Of a stretch of DNA of 64,000 bases, positions 9,143 through 21,100 are shown piece by piece. Every line of letters starts with the position of its first letter. Position 1 is the first letter of the stretch. A program made the translations under genes and the position numbers. The notes beneath the pieces are model-generated. The model had not been told where the DNA came from and searched no databases. It saw only the letters and a list, made by a program, of their open reading frames with translations. Source of the DNA: Symbiodinium natans (Eukaryota; Sar; Dinophyceae; Suessiales; Symbiodiniaceae); assembly GCA_905221605.1 (NCBI GenBank), contig CAJNDS010002205.1, positions 62,001-126,000 on the forward strand. Direction: 5' to 3'.

Positions 9143-12100
9143 ATGGCACTGCCAACCTCGTCGTCGAGTGCCGACACAACCATGACCTTCGGTGATGGTG
9201 ATGCTATTGCTGCACCTGCATTGAGCGAAAGCACAGGCTGCGCCGACACAGATGCGGTTACATCATCAGATGATGCCGTTGAGCTGGTCGCGGTTGCGAA
9301 GGCACCCGCACGAACCAGAAGTGGTTTGAGCGTACTGCGTGAAGATGGAAACTCGAAGATGAGTCAAGTTTCACGCCTCAGATCCACTTCCAGACAATCA
9401 TCGGAACGAACATCAAAGAGATCCAACACTCCAAGTACTCCACGACGAAGAAGAGGCACTTCTCCACGAATCTCTCCACGATCCTCGCCGGACGCCGGAC
9501 GACCGGAAACGTCACCGCGAAGAGGGTACGGTGGCCCTCTTTTGGGTACCGGCCTCCCCAGTTCGGAACCTCCGGCTGGCGGTAGGAGCGGGCTTGATTC
9601 GGGTCCCCCGGTTGAGTCTGCTAACCCTCTAGCGGAACGAATCCGGGAAGAAGGCGAAAGGCGGGAAATGGGAGAGGTCATTGCCATGTTGCGACTGAAG
9701 ATCGAGGAGATGCAACAGGAAGACTATGGGGCATCACTCAGGATCGAGCAGCTAGAACGCGAACGTGATCAGAACGCGCAACTGGCTGCTCATATCCATC
9801 AACGTCACGAAGCTACACTCGCTGAACGTGAGCAAGTCGTTGGTGCCACGATCGCAACGCTGGAGCAACATGCTGCCGACAATCATCACCAAGCGACGAT
9901 GACTCAGGAGCAGTTGATGCACCAGCAACGCGAGATGGCGCAGTACATGGTCAACGTGGAAGAAGCGGCCCATGGTGAAGGAAACACGATAGCTCGAGAA
10001 TATCAGCGACTTACAGAGGAGCTGAACATTCGAGCACATGAAAATCTGAGAAGGCGAGCCGATCTACAACAAGCCGAAATCATTGTGGCCCAGATGGAAG
10101 ATCAGCTGCGAACCTCCGAGTTTGCACGTGAAGCATCCGAGAAGCAGAAGAGCGAGATGCGAGAATATGCTCATCATGAGAGCGTGGCATTGCAGGATGA
10201 ACGCGATCAGACCAGGCTCTTGAACGTGAACATTCATGGCGTCATCGTTCAGTACCACGAAGAAGAAGAAAGAGCAGCTGCTTTGAGACAAGCTGTGCAC
10301 GAAATGGAGCAGCGATTGGAAGGCCAACATGCTTCGTTGCCTAGCATCCATGAGGAGCTGCAAAGGGTACGAGCGGAATGCCAATCTCATGAGGACGTCA
10401 ATCGACGACTGACATCGGAATTGGATGCTGCGAGACAGGTTCAAACGTACAACCGACCTACGTCAGCCGGAACGTCTGAGTGGGATAATGTTTCTTCAGT
10501 GCCTAGGGTAGGTGTGCATAATTCGCGTCCACAAAGCGTTCAATCCCGTTCAGGAATAACCCAAGCTTACAGCAGTCCGGAAGAAGTTGATCGTGATGTG
10601 CCAATGTCATCTACGACGGAATCGAGGTTCAAGACATGGGTCCAGAACACCATTCCTGGGGTGGGTTCGGCTTCGCCGGCTCATTCCCAGGGTGGAGATG
10701 CCTCAAAGGAGGGTTCGGGTCCCCCGGCTCTTCCCACGAGGCCATCGTTGTTCGGAGGACCACCTATTCCAGTGGCAGAAAGCCGACCGACTTCTACAAG
10801 GACATCGTTATTTGGTGGACCTCCCGTTCTCGTTCCAGAAGTACCATCAGTTCCCAACCTGGTTCCGGGAAGGATGTTCACGACAGGTTTGCTGGACTTG
10901 CCTCCTGGCTTGGCTACCAGACCACACACCTCACAGTTACTTGCTGATCCACCTACGGCGTCCACGTCCTACCAGTGTGTGCGGCAACCATCGCGTTCGC
11001 GGCATACGGGCGAGGTCACGCCTGGAATGGCTTCAGAAATTCCTCCGAATGCTCCCAATCATCCTCAAGATCCTCGCGCAAACGCTTCGACAACTGTTCA
11101 GCAAGAAGCTTTACGAAGGCAAATGGATGATCTTCGGGAAGAAATGAGCAGAATGAGAGACACCGAAGCTCGTCTTCGTCGTGAACGAGATCAATGGCGT
11201 ACAATTGCTGAAGAACAGGAGCAAGAGAATGAGGGTGAAGAGGGAGAGAACGAGGAGGAAGGCGAACCAGAAGAGGACGGAGACAAAACAGACCCCGGAT
11301 CCTGGAAGCCAATCAAGAAAGGAGGTGGAGGAGGTGATGGTGGTGGCAATCCAGACTCTTCTCCCCACGGTGGTGGTGGAGGAGGTGGCGGTGGATCTGG
11401 ACCCGAAGATGGACTTGATTACACCGAAGGGCCAAAGATATCCCGAAGAGAAGCCGACAAGATCAACATTCCTGCGTTTCCCAAGGTCACTCACTTGGAC
11501 GCTTGGCAGGCAGCAGTCACCACAAACGTCCTGGCCGCGTGTGCGGATACCAATCAAAGCGACTGGATCAAATGGCTGCAAGAGTCTTTCAAGCCGATGC
11601 CGGATGTTGAAGGGCTCAATGACTCGGGACATGTCAAGTTCAGAAGCATCGACGTGAAGCTGGCAAGTGCGATGACTCTCATGTTACGGAATGCTGGAGA
11701 TCAAGCAGCCGATCTGTTCTTGGAAGTGAACCTCAAATCAAACGCGTACATTCGCGGGAACGAGTACAAGGTTCTGAAGGGACGACAGATCATTGCTATG
11801 ATGATGGAAAGCTTCCGCACACGGGATCGCCTTGACATGGTTTACACGATCGATTACCTGACCAAACTGCAGTATCCTGGGGACAACAAGATTGCCGCAT
11901 TCAAAGCAACGTGGCTAGAGATCATCTCTCGGATTCGACCTGAAGATGTACCTTCCACGAATGCCCTCCGCGACATCTTGTACCAGAAGATATCAGGATC
12001 CTCCGAGATGAACATGGAGCTCAAGCTTTACTATGACATCAAGAGCTATGACGATCCAGAGAGATCACATGATATGCTGCTGAGGATCATGGACCGGGCA

Positions 12101-15100
12101 GTGCAGAGGAGAAGAGAGAAGAAGAACCTCAACGAGACACAACATGGTCTGAACCAGATGGTTGCTGGGAAGGACCTGCTTGCTGCACCAGCTAGGCCCG
12201 ATCCCAAAGGGCCTCCCTCATCCGCGCCAGACAAGGACAAGAAGAAGAAGACGAATGAGAGAGGCAAGGACAAAGAAGCTGCGGATGCTGCGCCTGTACT
12301 CCCAAAGAGTAAAGCAAAGGCACACGAAAAGGACAAGAAGAAGGGGAAAGGTAAAGGCAAAGAACGATCCCGATCTCCTTCATCATCACGATCGCTGACC
12401 GACAAGGAAAAGGCGAAGATTCGTTGCAAATTTCACTTCGGAGGAGGATGCAATGCAGGAAAGAATTGCAAATGGAGTCACAAAGATACGGACAGAGGAC
12501 GACCGTCTTCACGAGATGATAAGAATCAGAGAGCGCGAAGCCCGTCATCAAAACCATCGGAACGACCTTGCTTCCAGTGGAGCAAGAACGGATCCTGCAG
12601 CCGAGAGAATTGCCCTTTCAAGCATGACCCGGCTAAGGCAGCGCCCGCAACCGGGGAAACCGACGCGAATGCGAAGGCAAAAGCAAAGGCGAAGGCGAAG
12701 GACAAGAAGAAGAAGCCTGAACCTGCCGCACCCGCGATTGCGATTCGAGGTCTGCCTGCAGTACCTGTTCTTCGATCCCTGGGTGATGGTGACGGTGATT
12801 CTGACGACGAGTCAATTGATGGCGACGCGGCGTCAGATTGCTCCACCGACGATGAGATCGGATCCTATCACAGAGACGTCAAGGACCTCAAGGTTTCCTT
12901 CGAACGGGGAACGAAGTTCGCGTCATCGAAGCCGAGGCGATCACACAAAGATAGAGGATTCGCCCCGCGACTTTTTACAGAAGCGAACCTGAAGCACGAG
13001 AACCACATCTCGGAGGTCGAGTACGAGAAGCACAAAGCAAGAGCTAGGGCTCGACTGATGGAAGATATGTGTCTGGGCAAAGATGGAGGATGCATACCAG
13101 TTAGGATTCCAGGAACCGAGAAGGTGATTATGTTCAAGTTCGACAACAAGAAGGGGAAGTTCCATGAAAGAGCCTTGAGCGTTGATGAGAGTCGTAAGGA
13201 ACTGATGAAGAACCCGAACATGTGTATGGTCCAACCAGAATTTATTCGCAGGAAGCTGAAATTCATCATGGACACAGGATGCGGACATGACCTTATCTCT
13301 CTAGAAAAGGTCGCCAAGCACGGCATCGACACTGCAATGGATTGCGAATCTACATCGTTCCAGACGGCGAATGGTGTCACTATGACCAACCAGACGGCGG
13401 AATTCTTGACGAAATCCTTCAAGGAGCCCATCAAAGCACATGTATTGGAGAATACACCTTCTGTGCTGTCAGTTGGGAAGAGATGCATGCTTCACGGCTA
13501 TTCCTTTGTGTGGCCCGCGGGACGTCCACCATTTATGGTGAACGATGCTGGCGAGAGGATACAATTCTTCGTGCAAGGAGACATCCCCTATGTCAGAGTG
13601 GGAAGCAAAGGAGCCAAAGCCCATGAGGAACCCGAAGCGATGGAAATGTTCCGCTTGGTGCAGAAGTACAAGGACAAGGTGGACGATGATACCGACGACG
13701 ATTCGACGTATGTTGCGGTACCAGGTCTTGACGACATCGGCGAGGAGATCCCCGACGTAGCTTCCGAAGCTGACGAAGAAGAAGACGGCGAAGTAGTCGA
13801 AGGCGATGAAGCTCGTGAAGATGAACCACAAGCCGAACTTCCAGTTGAGGCTGAGGGCGACGCGCAGGAGATCGACGTGGAAGGTGACGAATCTGGTCCA
13901 GATAGAAGGGCGAAGGTCGGCACCTTGAAGGCCGAAGCGAACACCTTGGCTCATCTTTGTACCCATCGATTCCGAAATCCCTATTGTGATGCATGCGTGA
14001 GAGCAAAGATGAAGCATTTCAGAACCCAAAAGGGAGCATTCAAACGAGAAGTCAATGAGTGGGGTGACTTGGTGACGTTCGACTTTGTGGATATGGGAAA
14101 AGCCACGGATAAGGGGGTGGGTCTTGACGACGAGCTCCGTGAAATCCTGGTATTCCGCGACGTGGCCACGAAGGTGGTTGCAGCATATCCCACAATCTCC
14201 AGAGAAGAAGGAGAAGTTGTACGATGTATGAAGAGATTCATGGGAAAGAAGAAAGTGAGGCTGGCATATAGTGACTGCGCAGATGAGTTCATTGCGGCGA
14301 TGAACAAGCTCAAAATTCCATTGGATCACTCGTTGCCAGGACGTCCTATGAACAACTCTCTGGCGGAAAGGACCAACCAGTTCGTCATCACTGCTACAGC
14401 CACGTCGTTGCTGCATGCAGGGCTACCTGCGAACTATTGGCCCTATGCCTTGAATTGCGTCACTCACAATCTCAACGCCGAGGATGTGGATGGTGAGTCG
14501 GCGTGGCAGAGAATGTCTGGGAAAGAATTCCCGGGAAAGTTGATTCCGTTTGGAGCAAAGGTTTACTTCAAACCGACCGAGACCCGCGAACCAACATATG
14601 GTGGAAAGTTTGACCCGAAGGGAATACCCGGCATTTTCGCAGGATATGTCCTTAATGCGGGGCAAACATGGTCACGAAAGTATCGCGTGTGGGACATGAA
14701 GGAGTTCGCGAATGCCAACTTTGCGCATGATGCGAAAGTGCCTCGCAAGCTTCAAATTCCCTACATCACCGAACGGGTCATCATGCCGGATGAAATTGCC
14801 TTTCCGCTCAAGCTCGAGTACGAGAGAATGAACGGAACACTTGAAGGACTGAAAGAAGGAAAGGATCTCGGAGGAAAAGAAATCAAGGACAAGCCACCAG
14901 GAGAAGGTGACGACGACGATGATGACGACAATGGCGATGATGGTGGTGACCTACCTGATCGCCAAGAACGCGTCAAAGCCATGGAGAAGGAAATGCTCGA
15001 CTATGTCATGGAGAACGATGACATTGTGCCTGATCTTTCAGAATTTCCAGATGATCAACCCGGTGAACCTCGCGACGGACCAGCATTGGAGTCTGAAGAT

Positions 15101-18100
15101 GCCAAAGCCCTCAGATTGATTGGCGACTCCATTCTCGACAGTGCAGGAAGTGTACCACAGAGCGAAGGAGTACCGGATGTTGCTTCGGATCCTCCGAGCA
15201 GCAAAAGGGAAACTAAGCGTGGTACTCCCCCCAAAACCGTTTCGGAACCTCCGGACGGCAAAGGGGAACCTGCATCGTCATCACGCGGTCCAACTGGGCG
15301 TTCCATTCCGGACATTGACGAGACCGACCCTGCATTCATCATCGCAAAGCTCAAGGAAGCTGGACTCATCGGACCGGAACCCGAGTTCTGGAAGTTCGGT
15401 ACTCCCGGCGACGGTCGTGTCTACATCAATGACGACGGCGAACCTTGCAAGATCGACAAGCGGGGGGCTCCGTTCAAGATTGGGAGTGATGGTAGACGAT
15501 TGCTACCCTCCACACGTCCGAAGGGCAAGTTCACTCCTGAAGAATGGCACAAGCTCGGAAGCGAAGGAAGGAAGATCGAACTTAAGAAGATAAAGAAGGT
15601 CGAAGAGAAGGAGGCCAAGAAGGCTCGCAAGAAGGAGGCCAAGGAGAAGAAGAAAGGCAAAGAGCATAAAGACGCACTCGTTGCATCGTTGGAGGCACTA
15701 CTTCCCAAGGTCGTGCCTGCGGAGAAGATCGATTTGGACTTCAGGGCGGGAACGACTACTGGATGGACATGGTGCGAGGAACAGGTGACGCAGATTGCCA
15801 CAGAAATGTTTCTGGACGATGTGCTGCCTGCTCTTCCAAGTGAATTGGCAGAGTTCGGATTGAGAGCTCCTCGCATGCCATGTGTGTCATCAACCAAAGA
15901 GAAACACAGAGAGAAGCTCGCATGTGCAGCGCCGTGCTTCAACGCCATGGTTACACGTCCAGTCAACCGCAAGGAGATGTACGAGAATCCCAAAGCCATG
16001 GAGGCGTTCATGAAAGAATGGAAAGGCTTGTGGGATCAGGAAGTCTTCGACTTTAGCCAAGTGCGGGAGTATGACGACGTGGTCAGAGAAGCCAAGAAGT
16101 CCAACGCGAAGGTGCACATGGCAAGAGTGCATGGTCTCATCTATGAGAAGAACTATCAACTCAAAGAAGGGGACCCTGCAAGGAAGTTCAAAGGAAGAGG
16201 TGTGCTGCTTGGAGATCAAGTCAAAGATCAGAATATGGAGGCGGCGCTGTTCCAGGACCTCGGAAACTCTCCGGCAACCTTTGATGCGTCTCGTTGGGCC
16301 GACTTCTACGGGTGCCTACCCGGGAACGACGTTCAGATGGCGGATGCTATCCAGGCCTACATTCAGGCTAAGTTGACGGGGACTCCGTGCTGGGTTGAAC
16401 TTCCAGACGAGGCTTGGCATCCTTCGGTGAACCGGAGGAAATTTCGCAGACCAGTCTGCAGGCTCGTGAAAGCACTCTATGGGCATCCGGACGCTGGTAC
16501 AATGTGGGAACAACATTGTCACACCGCAGTCCAGAAGATGGGTTTTGCACCAGTTGGTGAGGAATGGCCGTCTCTTTACTTCCATGCAGGAATGAAGCTC
16601 CTATTGGTCATCTATGTCGACGACCTGAAGCTCGCCGGTCCGGCGGAGAACCTCCCGAAGGGGTGGAACATGCTTCGCAAGGAACTTCGTCTTGAGGAGG
16701 AAACTCCGCTTGGTTTGTATTTGGGATGTCGAATCTCAAAGGGAGAGGCTAAACTTCACGACAACACCAAGGTGCGAACTGTCACTTATGACATGGAAAC
16801 CTATCTCGAAATGACAGTGCAAAAGTACTGTGAAACCACGGGATTTCCTGTGGACAAATTCAAGAAGGTACCATCTCCCAGTCCAGTTGAAGAAACCAAA
16901 AATCACCCGGCTAGGGCACCGTGTCATCCAGGTGCTGCAAGCCATCGGTGTCAATGGTGTGGACATACAATGCCTGTCGATAAGGGCGGACGGCTTCTAC
17001 CTCCACCACCGGTTCCTAAGGGCCCGCAGGAAACGGAACTCGATGAGGCAGACAGGGGTACTCTTGCCCCGCATGCGGCGAGCATCCTCATGAAGTTGCT
17101 CTATGCTGCAAGAATTTGCAGGTTTGATTTGCTGCGAAGCATAAACAATCTTGCGCGACGCATTACAAAGTGGTCCAAGAAAGAGGATGCGGCTCTGCAT
17201 CATTTGATGTGCTACGTCCATCAGTCCAAAGGTCATAAGATGATCGGATGGGTCGGCGATTCCATGGATGCTACTTCCATAGGGTTGTATGCGGATGCGG
17301 ATTACGCTGGTTGTGGCGAGAGTTTGCGTTCTACTTCGGGGGCTCACATGCATATTCAGGGACCGCACACACGGTTCCCGTTGGCAGGTGTCAGTAAGCG
17401 ACAGGGTTGCGCCAGCCACTCTACTCCCGAAGCGGAAATTGTGGCTGCGGACTATGCGATGTCGCGTATTGGCATTCCGGCCATCACATTGTGGCGTTTG
17501 ATTGGGGGCAAAGATCCTAATTTCGTGTTCTACGATGACAATCAAACGATGATCGGCGTGGTCCGCACAGGCAAGAACCCGACGATGCGCCATTTGGAAC
17601 GCTCACACGGGATCTGCATTGCGTGGATGCACGAGGTGTTCCAGGAGGGGTACGTGTCTCTGGCTTACGAGGTAACCGCCAAAATGGCGGCCGATATCCA
17701 TACGAAGGCCTTTAAAGACCACGTCTCCTGGGCTCACGCGTGTCAGCTAATTAACATCATGCCTCCCACGATGCTTTCGAGCGTTGAGGTCATGGACATG
17801 ATGAAGGCTACACACCAACAATCGGCTGATGAGAAAGGTCATCAGCACTACTCGTTTAAGAACGAGGTTCCATGTTTTCCTTACACGCAAACACCTATCT
17901 TGCCCCAGGAGCTGTATAGGGCCGGTTTGTCCAGTAAGGAGGGTGTCCAGGAAACGGACAGTACTGATCCGATCTTGGTGGTGAAGTTCCCGCGCATGCT
18001 CCGCGGCGTCCCCAGTGCTTTGCGACCGGGGAAGTATTTGCGGTCCACGTGGATTCTGCGTGAAGGGCAATGGCATCGTATCGAGGATGAGGTCCCTATC

Positions 18101-21100
18101 CCGTCGGAACCTCAGAAATTCGATCGGTATGTCGAGCGCGCTGTGTTTCAATATCACTTCCAACGGGGCTCGGCGGCGACGACGCGTGTGCACCGCACCG
18201 CGTCGCCTGCCGTGTCTGCGTCCTCGCTGCCCGACTGTTCGCGCTGTCGCGTTCGCGATTCGCCCGCGCTCTGTAGGCAAGTGTGCGACTTAGTGGTCCG
18301 CGCCGCCCATGGGGGGTATGGGGGTGTTTTTCGCGCTGGGTCTGAAGGCATGGGGGGTGATATCAACGAAATTCCTGCGCTCGAATCTACCGTCGTCGCT
18401 GTTGCGCGCGCCGCAAAAGAAGCAGATTTTCCTCAATCTACATTCGTGCCCGAATTCATCGAGGTGACTCGTGCTGGGACTGGTAATCATGAAGTCGCTT
18501 TCCAAGACAAGCACGGGAAAGAGATGTTTAAGGCACGGAGTGACTCGCTCAGCGGGGCTATAGGGTTTTCCATGACGATCAAAGCTTCGGATGTCGAAAA
18601 CAGTAGCCCTCGCGTGTGGTTGCTCGTAGGTCTGGAAGAGGATAACTGGTGGCAGACGTATGCACCGCCGGACGTCAACGTCATCTGCGTGCCGGAAGCG
18701 GATGCACGCGGCGCCTACCAGTACTGCAAAGACATCATTAAATGGTCGTTCAAGGATCTTCGGAACGTTCTGTTCATAGGAGCAGGGGCGCTGAATCGAG
18801 CTTCTTGGCTTGATGTTGATCCTAGAGAACGCTTTTATGAGGACCGAGGCGTCGTAGATTACCCCTGGGGGGAGGTCATTGATTTAGTCTTTGAGGCCCG
18901 GAAGAAAGGGGCGACTACTATCGTCGAGGTTCCTGACAAGCCGAAGTTTCGAAAGTCGGCACAGTACAAAAACATAGTTGATTGCATGAAGTGGGAGAGA
19001 TTCACAATTGCTGATTGCTGCCACGGTCGGAGGATCTGCGTTCCACAGGGAAGCGGGGCCCCGAACATCGTGTATGTCAACGAAGCTACTGAGTTTCTCA
19101 TTCATGGACTCAAAGCCCCTGAAAACGTGAAGGGTGTGTGCGGCATGCAACATCATCATGCATCACGTGAAGCTGTCGAGACTCACGGGGATGGGTGTGG
19201 AAAGAGAACCAGTAAAGTGTCACGCCTCTTGTTGAAAATGCTTTCTGAGCGGGACGCCAAGGTTGGGGACCCCAAGGCCTGCAGTTCTGTTGAGAAGTTA
19301 CCGTCGGGTAAGGACAGGATGATCATTGAATTCTGTTGCTCTAAGGACAGTAGCTTGGGTAAATCCTCGAGTGCTACAAGGGGAGCTCACGTCATGCGCG
19401 TGCATGAAGCTCTCCAAGCCCAAACCAAGGCATGTGAAAGCAACATCCTCAAGGAGGCGGAACGATTCCGAAAATCCAATCCCAAATGTCCGATTCTTGT
19501 GTTTGCTTCTCTTCCGTGCACTGGGGGGTCCAATTGGATCAAGGTGAACGAAATGGGGGGTGAAACTGAAAAGGGAAAGGAACATCGGAAGAAATTTAGG
19601 GACTTACTGAAAGCTCTCAAACGCCTTTTGCGAAAGCTGGCGGTATTTTCCCCCAAAATCGCTTTTGAGTTGCCGAAAACCTGTTTGTATTGGAGTTGGC
19701 CCGAAGTTCAAGCCCTAATAAAGCAGCATTCATTGCGTGTTGCACGAATTGACGGTTGCATGATGGGTGTTGTTGACAAAGACGGCATTCCTTTACTCAA
19801 AGCATGGTGTATCGCCACGAATGTGTCAACCATGTTGAACCTCAAAGGGGTCACGTGCGATAACACACATGAACATGGCACACCAAGAGGTCAGGCGCTC
19901 AAGGAGGCAGGAAACTACACACCACACATGGCAAAGCTGTTGCACAACGCATGGCGTGATGAAGCTCGCAATATCCGCAGGGGCTCTGCTCAGAGTGTTC
20001 ATGTGGCAGCTTCATGTGTACTTGTTCATGTCAGTTTGCGTTGCAGTAAAAGCCAGGTGCAACTTGAGTTCCAAGGTACTTGCATAATCGTTTGTCCTAC
20101 ACCAGGAATAGGGTTCGGATCCTCCGACCCTAATCCAAAGTGCAGTGAGGGGTTCGGCTCCGCCGGCTCGGATCTGCGTCTGGGGAAGGGACTCGGCTCC
20201 GCCGGTCCTAGAACCAGCATGGACGGACAACAGCAGAGGCCCATTCCTCCGCATGTTCCATGGTCGCGACCTCAAGACCTCTTCTCCCTGCCGTGCCAGA
20301 GATCGGGCATCAACATCCCCGTTGGCAATGGGATGACTGCTTTGCGCACGACATGTCATGCGCTGCGATCATTGAGAGGGCAACCTCTTCCTGGACGATT
20401 GGAGCAAGGCATGGTCGCCACGAATGCGAACATTGCTGCGTGGGTGGAATTTGGAGTGCCAGCTATCCTTTTGGCGGCAGTTGCGGCACCATCCAGCCCA
20501 TATGGTTTTCCTGAAGTCAGAGTTCGGGAGCTGTTTCGAGGTGTGGTGGAAAGCCTATTGCCAGCAAGGAGTGCGGAGAGCTACAAGACAGTCCTTAGCC
20601 ATGTCACAACGTTTATCAAGGTTGTCAAGACTGCGATAAGCACTGATTCGACTCGACAGGTGCTGCAGGAGCTTCTGGACCACGTCATTGAGATTGACCT
20701 CTTCAAGAACATTGACATGTTCGTCGACGTTTTGGTTCAAGATGCTGAACAAGGGCGTTTGGATCCTCAATATCCATGTTTGACGGTGGTCACTATGGAC
20801 GGATATCTTGATCCGAATGTCATTTGCAGAACAGTCGTTACCAAGAGTCCGTGGATCTATGTGACTAGGTACAACGACTGGATGCGGCTTAATTCCTACT
20901 TTCGCGAGAACCTCCCCAACCGTCGTGAAGGGCTACCATGCATGCTTCTCACCCAGGACTTCTGGGATTTGCTGGAGCTGATTTGGTCAACGGCGAAGCA
21001 AGTGGGTTACTGTTTGAGAAGTCACAATCAGGTCGCCGAGCACCCGCAGATGAATGTGTGGGATCTGATCGAGATCGTGGTCGATCCCCCGGAGAACGTG

